From an uncultured Prevotella sp. (GTDB lineage Bacteria > Bacteroidota > Bacteroidia > Bacteroidales > Bacteroidaceae): a stretch of DNA of 15,432 nt. A program made the position numbers and the translations under genes. The stretch covers positions 1-15,432 of the forward strand of contig CAJPPF010000037.1 of the NCBI GenBank assembly GCA_905372445.1. Direction: 5' to 3'. A model generated the notes under the pieces. It made no database searches. It was not told where the DNA came from and saw nothing but the letters and a program-made list of their open reading frames with translations. Of the stretch, positions 7,389 to 14,172 are shown in pieces. Numbering within the stretch: the stretch's first letter is position 1; each line of letters starts with the position of its first letter.

Positions 7389-8129
7389 ATGAATAATCTC
7401 AATACACTACTGCCTCAGTTAGCAGAGCGCTACGAGACAGCAGCATTTATACTCGACGACCCGTCACAATTCATGCATCGCTATAAAGCTCCGAAACATC
7501 AGGAACGGGCTGCGTTCATAGCTGCTGCGCTAAGTTATGGATCGCGCAAACAGTTCATACCACGCATAGACATTCTGTTGCGCGATGACAAAGTGTTAGG
7601 TGCGGACAGACCACTTCCTGATAACGATGAGTGTTTTTATCGTCTGCATACCAACCGTATGGTTCGACGATTCATCAATACCATAGACAAGATTGAAGCT
7701 TCCTATGGCTCACTCGGTGAGATGATGAGGCATGAAAATATTCACACTTGTCTTGATGCCGTGAAGCTCATTACCGGTTATTTTGCCGCAAATGGCGCGT
7801 CTGACCTCATACCAAAGAATACCAGTTCGGCATGCAAACGAGTATGTATGTTCATGCGATGGATGGTGCGTGACAATTCTCCTGTCGACCTCGGACTGTG
7901 GAGCGACCAGATTGACAAATCAACACTTATCATGCCAATGGACACTCACGTGCTTCAGGAGGCTCTGCGCTTAGGACTTATTAAGAGTAAGACAGGTTCA
8001 ATGGCTACGGCTATCAAACTGTCGAACCGTCTGAAAGAGATTTTCCCTGATGATCCTACAAAAGCAGATTTTGCTCTGTTTGGTTTAGGTGTTGACGAAG
8101 CTGCAAATGAAGAGAAAACAACAGTTTAA
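7389..8129 (+). CDS. TIGR02757 (DUF2400) family protein
   Basis: 246-aa soluble protein of a family seen in Bacteroidetes and other phyla, with no assigned function that I know of. Family hallmarks are the AAFIAAALSYGSRKQ segment near 41-55, ACKRVCMFMRWMVR at 148-161, DLGLW at 167-171, IMPMDTHVL at 181-189, and FALFGLG at 228-234. The MDTHV stretch followed by a helix (LQEALRLGL) looks like the VDTHV segment of HhH-GPD DNA glycosylases such as endonuclease III, where that Asp is catalytic; this resemblance is my inference. Length is usual for the family. The start follows 76 bp of non-coding sequence left behind the ygiQ relic, and I saw no clear promoter there, so it probably depends on read-through from upstream. 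engB starts 14 bp after its stop. Confidence 0.88.
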   Translation: MNNLNTLLPQLAERYETAAFILDDPSQFMHRYKAPKHQERAAFIAAALSYGSRKQFIPRIDILLRDDKVLGADRPLPDNDECFYRLHTNRMVRRFINTIDKIEASYGSLGEMMRHENIHTCLDAVKLITGYFAANGASDLIPKNTSSACKRVCMFMRWMVRDNSPVDLGLWSDQIDKSTLIMPMDTHVLQEALRLGLIKSKTGSMATAIKLSNRLKEIFPDDPTKADFALFGLGVDEAANEEKTTV

Positions 8130-8143
8130 AAATTAAATTTCCT

Positions 8144-8770
8144 ATGATAATAAATAAAGCTCAATTCACAATCTCAGCACCACGTGTATCGATGTGTCCG
8201 AAAGAAGATAAGCCCGAGTATGCTTTTATCGGTCGAAGTAATGTCGGAAAGTCATCACTCATAAACATGCTATGCGAACGAAAAGGTTTGGCAAAGACTT
8301 CTGCCACACCTGGTAAAACACTGCTGATAAATCATTTCTTCATAGAAAGTACAACAGAGAAAGGCGAAAAGAACGAGTGGTATCTTGTAGACCTTCCCGG
8401 TTATGGTTTTGCAAAACGTAGCAAATCCATACAGCAACAACTTGAGCAGATGATATCAAGTTATATTCTGCAACGCAAGCAACTGGTCAATGTGTTCGTC
8501 CTAATCGACGTCAGGCATGAGCAGCAGAAGATTGACCGTGAATTCATCGACTGGCTTGGCATGAGTGGCATTCCTTTCTCCATTGTATTTACAAAAGCTG
8601 ATAAAATTGGAATGCCGAAAGCGAAAGCTAATGCAGAGGCTTGGATGAAACAACTGGAAGATGGATGGGAAGAAATGCCACCTTATATAATAACATCATC
8701 AGAAAAGCGTCAAGGTCGTGACGAGATGTTGGATTATATAGAGAAATACATGAATACAAACGAAGAATAA
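8144..8770 (+). CDS. engB: Ribosome biogenesis GTPase EngB (YihA/YsxC)
   Basis: Small Era/Obg-type GTPase needed in many bacteria for late assembly of the 50S ribosomal subunit, acting in the cytoplasm. The 208-aa protein contains every G motif in order: GRSNVGKS (30-37, P-loop), the SATPGKT switch region (53-59) with the conserved Thr of G2, DLPGYG (83-88, G3), TKAD (150-153, G4) and TSS (184-186, G5). Length and architecture are typical, and nothing is missing. The ATG lies 14 bp after the TIGR02757 stop, and uup begins 19 bp after the engB stop, so the three genes are very likely one transcript. Confidence 0.96.
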   Translation: MIINKAQFTISAPRVSMCPKEDKPEYAFIGRSNVGKSSLINMLCERKGLAKTSATPGKTLLINHFFIESTTEKGEKNEWYLVDLPGYGFAKRSKSIQQQLEQMISSYILQRKQLVNVFVLIDVRHEQQKIDREFIDWLGMSGIPFSIVFTKADKIGMPKAKANAEAWMKQLEDGWEEMPPYIITSSEKRQGRDEMLDYIEKYMNTNEE

Positions 8771-8789
8771 ACACACAATAACAAGATAA

Positions 8790-10574
8790 ATGATACCATA
8801 TCTCGACGTACAGAATCTGACAAAAAGTTTTGGCGCTCAGGTGCTGTTCCGTGACTTATGTTTCAGCATCGGTGAGGGACAGCGCGTAGGACTTATTGCA
8901 AAGAACGGAACAGGAAAATCCACTCTGATGAAGATCCTTATCGGAGAAGAAGGCTACGACGAAGGGACAATCATATATCGTAAGGATATCAGTAAGGGAT
9001 TCCTTACGCAAACACCGTCTTTCGACCCAGAAGAGAGTGTTCTCGACGCTTGCTTCAATCATGAGGGTAACAACGAGAAGATTCTTCGCGCAAAACAGAT
9101 TCTGACACAGTTGAAGATAACCAACCTTGAGCAACCGATGAAGCAACTGTCCGGTGGTCAGCAGAAACGTGTGGCATTGGCAAATGTGCTTATCAATGAA
9201 CCCGATTTTCTCATGCTCGACGAACCGACAAACCATCTTGACCTTGATATGATAATCTGGCTTGAAGGCTATTTGCAACGAGGCAATAAGACACTGTTAA
9301 TGGTAACACACGACCGTTATTTTCTTGATCGTATATGCGATACCATACTTGAACTTGACCAACATTCGATGTTTACATATCGTGGTAACTATGCCTATTA
9401 TCTAGAAAAGCGTCAGCAACGTATCGACGCTCAGCGTTCAGAGATTGCACGCGCCATGAATCTCTATCGCAACGAGCTTGACTGGATGCGCCGTCAACCT
9501 CAGGCACGAGGACATAAAGCAAAATATCGCGAAGATGCTTTCTATGAACTGGAGCGAGTGGCGAAGCAACGCATAGAGGAACGACAGATGCGACTAAAGG
9601 CGTCAAAGGTGTATATAGGAAGTAAAATCTTCGAGTGTCAGTATGTCACTAAAGTGTTCAGCGACGTACAACCGGAGAAAGTCATACTAAAAGATTTCTA
9701 TTATAACTTCGCACGCTTTGAGAAAATGGGTATTGTCGGGAACAATGGAACGGGGAAATCTACATTCATAAAACTTCTCTTAGGTCTTGTTCAACCGGAT
9801 TCAGGGAAGTTCGATATAGGCGAAACCGTTAATTTTGGCTATTTCTCTCAGGAAGGATTGAAGTTCGATGAGAATCAGAAGGTAATTGACATAATAACCG
9901 ATATAGCCGATTATATTAACTTTGGCGGAGGACAAAAGATGTCGGCATCGCAGTTCCTGCAGTATTTCCTCTTTACACCCGACCAGCAGCACAACTTCGT
10001 GTATAAACTCTCTGGAGGTGAGAAACGCAAGTTATATCTCTGCACGGTGCTGATGAATAACCCAAACTTCCTCATACTTGATGAGCCTACTAACGACCTT
10101 GACATACAAACCCTTCAGGTTCTCGAGGAGTATCTACAGGATTTCCCCGGTTGCGTGATTGTTGTGTCACACGACCGTTACTTCATGGATAAGGTCGTAG
10201 ACCACCTTCTCGTCTTTAATGGCGAAGGACAGATCAGAGACTTCCCCGGCAACTACACTCAATATCGCGAGTATTCAGCACTGGAGTCAAAGGAAATTGC
10301 AAAAGAGAAGACTGTAAGCAAACCGACAGTAACAAAGAAAGCCTATCGTAATGACACCCGCCGTCATCTGACATATAAGGAAAAGCTGGAATTTGAACAA
10401 CTTGAGAAAGATATCGAACGTCTTGAAACAGAGAAGAAAGAAATTGAAGATGCGCTCTGCAGCGGAACTCTAAGTGTCGACAATATTACAGAGAAAAGTA
10501 TTCGTCTTCCATTGCTGACAGACGAACTTGACGAGAAATCCATGCGTTGGTTAGAATTAAGTGAATTTGCGTAA
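8790..10574 (+). CDS. uup: ABC-F family ATPase, Uup type
   Basis: 594-aa soluble tandem ABC ATPase with no membrane segments; ABC-F proteins act on the ribosome or related machinery rather than in transport. Domain 1 has Walker A KNGTGKST (38-45), signature LSGGQ (120-124), Walker B LMLDEP (141-146) and THD (173-175). Domain 2 has Walker A GNNGTGKST (317-325), signature LSGGE (407-411), Walker B LILDEP (428-433) and SHD (460-462). The linker at about 200-275 is basic and helical (RRQPQARGHKAKYRED). After about 500 comes a charged helical extension with a coiled-coil pattern (YKEKLEFEQLEKDIERLETE), the C-terminal domain that separates Uup from most other ABC-F groups. The linker lacks the long extension I would expect of antibiotic-resistance ABC-F proteins. 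It is last in the plus-strand run, and no strong terminator follows it. Confidence 0.92.
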   Translation: MIPYLDVQNLTKSFGAQVLFRDLCFSIGEGQRVGLIAKNGTGKSTLMKILIGEEGYDEGTIIYRKDISKGFLTQTPSFDPEESVLDACFNHEGNNEKILRAKQILTQLKITNLEQPMKQLSGGQQKRVALANVLINEPDFLMLDEPTNHLDLDMIIWLEGYLQRGNKTLLMVTHDRYFLDRICDTILELDQHSMFTYRGNYAYYLEKRQQRIDAQRSEIARAMNLYRNELDWMRRQPQARGHKAKYREDAFYELERVAKQRIEERQMRLKASKVYIGSKIFECQYVTKVFSDVQPEKVILKDFYYNFARFEKMGIVGNNGTGKSTFIKLLLGLVQPDSGKFDIGETVNFGYFSQEGLKFDENQKVIDIITDIADYINFGGGQKMSASQFLQYFLFTPDQQHNFVYKLSGGEKRKLYLCTVLMNNPNFLILDEPTNDLDIQTLQVLEEYLQDFPGCVIVVSHDRYFMDKVVDHLLVFNGEGQIRDFPGNYTQYREYSALESKEIAKEKTVSKPTVTKKAYRNDTRRHLTYKEKLEFEQLEKDIERLETEKKEIEDALCSGTLSVDNITEKSIRLPLLTDELDEKSMRWLELSEFA

Positions 10575-10685
10575 GTTCTCAATTACATATTGCCTGCGAC
10601 AGAAAATATCGATAGCAATAATTCAAAAACAAACATTGGTATCCGGTAAACAAATTATAGCGATGAATCAAGTAGGATGAAACGT

Positions 10686-10706
10686 GTAGTGGCGTGATTT
10701 ATTACG
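10686..10706 (+). repeat. Palindromic 21-bp repeat, copy A
   Basis: Most diverged of three copies: GTAGTGGCGTGATTTATTAC followed by G. It differs from copy C at two positions, one of which weakens the central palindrome. Its start is 59 bp from the start of copy B, in the same orientation. Confidence 0.7.
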
Positions 10707-10744
10707 CTTAAGCAATCCTCTGGGAAACAGGCAATCCGGCAGGT

Positions 10745-10769
10745 GTAGGGGTGTGATTTATCACGTTCC
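10745..10769 (+). repeat. Palindromic repeat, copy B
   Basis: The core is GTAGGGGTGTGATTTATCAC plus G, with similarity to copy C extending to 25 bp (22 of 25 identical). The centre GTGAT-TT-ATCAC is self-complementary. With copy C in the opposite orientation it can form a long stem with a loop of about 63 bases. Confidence 0.75.
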
Positions 10770-10832
10770 GTCTCTCTATGTGAAAGCAAATAATCTCTCC
10801 AATGCTCGAGCAATAAGTCCAACACACTGGGT

Positions 10833-10857
10833 GAAACGTGATAAATCACGCCTCTAC
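10833..10857 (-). repeat. Palindromic repeat, copy C (inverted)
   Basis: Read on the minus strand it is GTAGAGGCGTGATTTATCAC, then GTTTC. The centre CGTGAT-TT-ATCACG has perfect 6-bp arms. Small dispersed palindromes of this GTAG...TTTATCAC kind look like REP-type or miniature mobile repeats; no transposase lies nearby. Confidence 0.75.
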
Positions 10858-10879
10858 GATAGATGCGAATAAAGTCAAC

Positions 10880-10909
10880 AAAAAGGCTGTTCTGACCACA
10901 AATACAGCC
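10880..10909 (-). terminator. Intrinsic terminator, probably for the serC-serA-DUF1015-yigZ operon
   Basis: On the minus strand GGCTGT (10909-10904) pairs perfectly with ACAGCC (10890-10885) across a 13-base loop and is followed at once by five Us (10884-10880). It is about 420 bases beyond the yigZ stop, so the operon mRNA would carry a long 3' tail that includes the tandem repeat and the nested hairpin. Confidence 0.6.
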
Positions 10910-10973
10910 GATATTTGTCGACGCATTGTCGTTCGGTAACAAAAATGCTTGTTTTGGCTATTACGAATAAAAT

Positions 10974-10986
10974 ACTGATAATCAGT
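10974..10986. repeat. Perfect 13-bp palindrome
   Basis: ACTGATAATCAGT is self-complementary about its central A and is flanked by a looser ATTAC (10960-10964) and GTAAT (10987-10991) pair. It lies in the convergent spacer, where no promoter is expected. It could be a protein-binding site or a remnant of a mobile repeat. Confidence 0.5.
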
Positions 10987-11034
10987 GTAATAGACCTGTT
11001 TTAATGAAGACAAAAATACGAATCAGTTTCAAGA

Positions 11035-11122
11035 ACCGCCGTTTCTTATGCCTAATACCGCCGCTTCTTGCCGATAAAACCGTCCTTTTCAGCGTAAAGA
11101 ACCGTCGTTTTTTCCGATAAAA
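11035..11122. repeat. Four imperfect tandem copies of a 22-bp unit
   Basis: Units start at 11035, 11057, 11079 and 11101, an exact 22-bp period. Each begins ACCG(C/T)C, then a T-rich middle, and units 2 and 4 end in CCGATAAA. Units 1 and 3 are more diverged. There are no spacers, so this is not a CRISPR array. A fifth unit beginning at 11123 has decayed beyond recognition. A solitary partial copy occurs at 15342-15358. Confidence 0.75.
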
Positions 11123-11251
11123 GCACGAAATTAAGCTTGTTTTAGCTTTTGTCGGTTCTCAAAGATGCTGTTTTATGCCATGCGGACTTGGCAAATCATC
11201 ATTGTTGGTTTTCTATTTTGTGAAAAATCGCAAAGGTGAATTTTCTTTACG

Positions 11252-11304
11252 ATACGTGAGATTATTAACTTCGATAAGACTTTTCTTATCCCGAACTCAC
11301 GTAT
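11252..11304. other. Nested hairpin just downstream of yigZ
   Basis: Outer arms ATACGTGAG (11252-11260) and CTCACGTAT (11296-11304) are perfect 9-bp complements. Inside them GATAAGA (11273-11279) pairs with TCTTATC (11284-11290) around a 4-base loop, extended by TTC/GAA beyond a two-base bulge. It lies 22 bases after the yigZ stop. It has no T-run in either direction, so it is a structured 3' UTR, an RNA-stability element or a DNA cruciform rather than a standard intrinsic terminator. Confidence 0.6.
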
Positions 11305-11326
11305 AATATTGATTGTCTTTGGGGAG

Positions 11327-11908
11327 TTATTCAAAGGAAAGTTTGCCGAGACGTTGTTGTAGTTGTTCTGCCATGCTTTCACGAATAGCAAGTTTGATTG
11401 TGCAGGTATTATCGAATGTCTGGTCAACAACGCGTGGATTAAGTTCTTTTACTACCTTCATAACGCCATTAATCATAGAATACGGAAAAGAAAATTCAAT
11501 GAGACTTTCGACAATGCGCTCCTCAATCTCTGCATTGTTTAGTGCGTCAATGGTTGCTTCACGATAAGCTACTATCAACCCGCTTGTACCAAGATTAACT
11601 CCTCCATAGTATCTTACCACAAATACAACTATGTCAGTAAGTTCGTGGCTAAGCATCTGACCATATATAGGTTTTCCTGCCGTTGATGATGGTTCTCCGT
11701 CATCATTCATGCGGAAATCCTCGCCCGCCGGACCTAATCTATAAGCCCAACAAATATGGCGGGCATCGTAATATTTCTTACGATACCCTGCCAATAGTAT
11801 TTTCACTTCCTCGGCTGACTCCACATGATGTGCAAAAGCATAGAATTTGCTTCGTTTATCTGTGTAATAGCCTTCAGCATTGTTATTTATAGTCTTGTAA
11901 CTATCCAA
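11327..11908 (-). CDS. yigZ: YigZ/IMPACT (UPF0029) family protein
   Basis: 193-aa cytoplasmic protein of the family that includes E. coli YigZ and eukaryotic IMPACT, the latter a regulator of the Gcn2 starvation response. The bacterial role is not settled. The UPF0029 core is clear: KFYAFAHHV at 21-29, DARHICWAYR at 48-57, DDGEPSSTAGKPIYGQ near 69-84 and RYYGGVNLGTSGLI at 99-112, followed by a smaller ferredoxin-like C-terminal domain at about 130-193. Length is usual. The ATG at 11908 lies 9 bp after the DUF1015 stop, making it the last gene of the serine operon. Whether its presence reflects amino-acid-stress function, by analogy with IMPACT, is speculation. Confidence 0.93.
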   Translation of the reverse strand: MDSYKTINNNAEGYYTDKRSKFYAFAHHVESAEEVKILLAGYRKKYYDARHICWAYRLGPAGEDFRMNDDGEPSSTAGKPIYGQMLSHELTDIVVFVVRYYGGVNLGTSGLIVAYREATIDALNNAEIEERIVESLIEFSFPYSMINGVMKVVKELNPRVVDQTFDNTCTIKLAIRESMAEQLQQRLGKLSFE

Positions 11909-11917
11909 ATGCTTTTA

Positions 11918-13186
11918 TCAGTCAAGTTTATGTATTACAAGTCCCGAGCGAAGCTTCGGTTCAAACCATGTAGCCTTTGGAGGCATGATATTTCCACTGT
12001 CGGCTATATCCATAATCTGTTTCATTGATACAGGATACAATGCCAAAGCAGCACGCATCTCACCACTGTCTACACGACGCTTCAGTTCACCAAGACCTCG
12101 AAGACCGCCAACAAAGTCAATTCGTTTTGAAGAGCGCAAATCGCCGAGAGCAAGGATATCCTGAAGAATGAGGCGGGAAGAGATGTCAACATCAAGCACA
12201 CCGATAGGGTCGCTGTCATCGAAAGTACCAGGCTTAGCATTCAACGCATACCACTCGCCATCAAGATACAAACTGAATTCATGAGGCTTTGCCGGACGAT
12301 ACTCGTCAGCACCTTTCTTCTCAATATAGAAATTTACAGATAATTTTCCCAAAAACTGCTCAGACGTATTGCCATTGAGATCCTTCAGCACACGGTTGTA
12401 GTCGAGTATTGTGAGCTGAGAAGCCTGAAAAGCTACAGCCATAAAGAAATTGTACTCCTCGTCGCCATTATGATGAGGATTCTTTGCCGCACGCTCCGCA
12501 CCTACAAGAGCTGCTGCCGCAGAGCGATGATGCCCATCAGCAATGTATAGAGCCGGCATTTTAGCAAACTCATCCGTGATAGTACGTATATCATTAACAT
12601 CGTCAACAACCCAGAACTTATGTCCGAATCCGTCAATCGGTGCTATGAAATCATACTCTGGCTCTGTCTTGGCATAGCGCATAATAAGGTCGTTGAGAAC
12701 TTTATTATCCGGATAAGCAAAGAATACAGGCTCAATGTTTGCATTATTAACACGAACATGCTTCATGCGGTCTTCTTCCTTATCGCGACGAGTAAGCTCA
12801 TGCTTCTTTATAACGCCTGACTTATAGTCGTCTTGATGGGCACCGATGACAAGACCATACTGTGTCTTCTCCAAGCCATTATTTGCAGGCAGACATGATG
12901 TCTGTGCATAGATATAATAACACTCTTGCTTATCCTGTACAAGCCAGCCTTTATCCTGGAACATCTGGAACTGGTGTGCAGCCTCTTCATAAACCTTCGG
13001 ATCGTACTCTGAAGTGCCAGGTTCGAAGTTAATCTCTGGCTTAATAATATGGTATAGCGACTTTTCATTGTCGCCAGCCTCTATACGTGCCTCGTCTGAC
13101 TCGAGGACATCATAAGGACGAGACTCTACCTGCTCAACAAGTTCTCTTGGCGGACGAACGCCTTTGAAAGGTTTTATTCTTGCCAT
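11918..13186 (-). CDS. DUF1015 family protein with ADGHHR motif, in the serine operon
   Basis: 422-aa soluble protein of the DUF1015 family. Recognisable parts are the N-terminal IKPFKGVRPP (4-13) and SRPYDVL (22-28), the central KKHELTRRDKEEDRMKHV (127-144) with N148 and PVFFAYP (153-159), and ADGHHRSAAAA at 216-226. The family has no assigned activity that I can state with confidence. The DGHHR motif is reminiscent of a motif in ParB/sulfiredoxin-fold nucleotide-binding proteins, among which free-serine kinases of the SerK/SbnI type have been described. Its gene sits 12 bp after serA and 9 bp before yigZ, so it is certainly co-transcribed with serine biosynthesis, and a role in serine or phosphoserine metabolism is a fair inference. 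There is no signal peptide or membrane segment, and the length is typical. Confidence 0.92.
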   Translation of the reverse strand: MARIKPFKGVRPPRELVEQVESRPYDVLESDEARIEAGDNEKSLYHIIKPEINFEPGTSEYDPKVYEEAAHQFQMFQDKGWLVQDKQECYYIYAQTSCLPANNGLEKTQYGLVIGAHQDDYKSGVIKKHELTRRDKEEDRMKHVRVNNANIEPVFFAYPDNKVLNDLIMRYAKTEPEYDFIAPIDGFGHKFWVVDDVNDIRTITDEFAKMPALYIADGHHRSAAAALVGAERAAKNPHHNGDEEYNFFMAVAFQASQLTILDYNRVLKDLNGNTSEQFLGKLSVNFYIEKKGADEYRPAKPHEFSLYLDGEWYALNAKPGTFDDSDPIGVLDVDISSRLILQDILALGDLRSSKRIDFVGGLRGLGELKRRVDSGEMRAALALYPVSMKQIMDIADSGNIMPPKATWFEPKLRSGLVIHKLD

Positions 13187-13198
13187 TGCGCTCTCCCT

Positions 13199-14116
13199 TT
13201 ATTTATTAACCTGAAACTTTGTGCAACCATCTGCAAAGAAAGCATTGATCTGCTTAGCAGCAGCTATACCGGCATTAATATTTGCCTCTGCAGTCTGAGC
13301 ACCCATTTTCTTAGGTGTAGAGAAATAACGACCGTCGAAAGACTTGAACTCTTCGTGAGCATCAGGCATGATATCGGTTATATACTTTAAATCAGTACGT
13401 TCTGCCATGAGTTTGATGAGACCAGCCTCATCAATAACCTCCTTACGGGCTGTATTGATAATAATGCCACCCTTACGCAGCTTACCGCACAAATCGTAGT
13501 TTATGCTATTCTTTGTCTCTGCAGTAGCAGGTATATGGAGGCTGACGATATCGCACTGTTCAAAGAGTTCTGTCTGTGAAGATGCAGCCTTTACACCTGC
13601 AGCCTCAATGACATCTGCTGGACAATAAGCATCATAAGCCATGACCTCCATACCGAAGCCCTTAGCGATTCGAGCCACATTGCGTCCCACATTTCCGAAA
13701 GCAAGAATTCCGAGTCTCTTTCCCATCAGTTCAGTTCCTGCCTTACCATTGTAGAAATTACGCACTGTGAAAACAAGCATACCAAGCACAAGTTCTGCAA
13801 CAGCATTGGAGTTCTGTCCCGGCGTATTCTCTGCAACTATATTATGTGATGTTGCTGCAGCAAGATCAATATTATCGTAACCTGCACCGGCACGGACAAT
13901 AATTTTCAGTTTTTTTGCAGCATCGAGCACTTCAGCATCTGCCTTATCAGAACGAATAATCATCGCATCAACATCGGCTACAGCCTTGAGCAACTGGGCT
14001 TTTTCTGTATATTTTTCAAGAAGCACGAGTTCGTGTCCTGCACTTTCAATTTCTTTACGAATGCCATCAACAGCAACGGCAGCAAAAGGTTTTTCTGTTG
14101 CGATTAATACTTTCAT
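13199..14116 (-). CDS. serA: D-3-phosphoglycerate dehydrogenase, short lysine-type form
   Basis: First step of serine synthesis: NAD-dependent oxidation of 3-phosphoglycerate to 3-phosphohydroxypyruvate. The 305-aa protein has the two-part D-2-hydroxyacid dehydrogenase fold and ends right after the catalytic core, with no ACT or intervening regulatory domain, so allosteric inhibition by serine through an ACT domain is not expected. Seen: RAGAGYDNID (75-84), ENTPGQNSNAVAEL (96-109), the NAD loop LGILAFGNVG (135-144, with Ala in place of the first Gly of GxGxxG), NTARKEVIDE (221-230) with substrate-binding R224, and D248 in ITDIMPD. Where most members have TPHxGA with the catalytic His, this one has STPKKMGAQT (266-275), so Lys269 or Lys270 replaces it. 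From memory, the same substitution marks Bacteroidetes and Entamoeba enzymes. The gene follows serC after a hairpin. Confidence 0.95.
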   Translation of the reverse strand: MKVLIATEKPFAAVAVDGIRKEIESAGHELVLLEKYTEKAQLLKAVADVDAMIIRSDKADAEVLDAAKKLKIIVRAGAGYDNIDLAAATSHNIVAENTPGQNSNAVAELVLGMLVFTVRNFYNGKAGTELMGKRLGILAFGNVGRNVARIAKGFGMEVMAYDAYCPADVIEAAGVKAASSQTELFEQCDIVSLHIPATAETKNSINYDLCGKLRKGGIIINTARKEVIDEAGLIKLMAERTDLKYITDIMPDAHEEFKSFDGRYFSTPKKMGAQTAEANINAGIAAAKQINAFFADGCTKFQVNK

Positions 14117-14130
14117 ATCATTAAGGAATT

Positions 14131-14166
14131 AAAAAAGCCGGTTCTCCCGAACACAGGAAAAACCGG
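14131..14166 (-). terminator. Intrinsic terminator or attenuator between serC and serA
   Basis: On the minus strand CCGGTT (14166-14161) pairs perfectly with AACCGG (14143-14138), with an inner TCC/GGA pairing, followed by C and six Us (14136-14131). It occupies most of the 56-bp gap after the serC stop. It should cut part of the transcripts after serC, so serA and the two genes behind it would depend on read-through or a local promoter. I see no clear TAnnTTTG site in the remaining gap. Confidence 0.7.
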
Positions 14167-14172
14167 ATATAA

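Larger units (their letters stand above)
10575..11326. other. 752-bp convergent spacer without a credible gene, rich in repeats
   Basis: The spacer lies between the stops of uup (+) and yigZ (-). The short open frames in it have no protein-like character: one spells the inverted repeats as peptides and another runs into yigZ. Going left to right it holds three 21-bp palindromic repeats, a minus-strand terminator, a 13-bp palindrome, a 22-bp tandem array and a nested hairpin, all listed separately. A weak stem, TATTGC (10588-10593) with GCAATA (10615-10620), follows uup but lacks a T-run. Confidence 0.8.

Noticed and set aside
10588..10620. Terminator right after uup
   Set aside because: The TATTGC/GCAATA stem is short and AT-rich with a 21-base loop, and it lacks a T-run, so it does not meet the standard for an intrinsic terminator.
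10655..10942. 95-aa minus-strand open frame in the convergent spacer
   Set aside because: Its residues largely spell the palindromic repeats and the terminator. It has no domain, no ribosome-binding context and no promoter; it is a by-product of the repeats.
11035..11122. CRISPR array
   Set aside because: The units are directly adjacent with no unique spacers, are imperfect, and no cas gene is present.
11173..11430. 85-aa minus-strand open frame overlapping the end of yigZ
   Set aside because: It runs out of frame through yigZ and the nested hairpin, with no protein-like composition.
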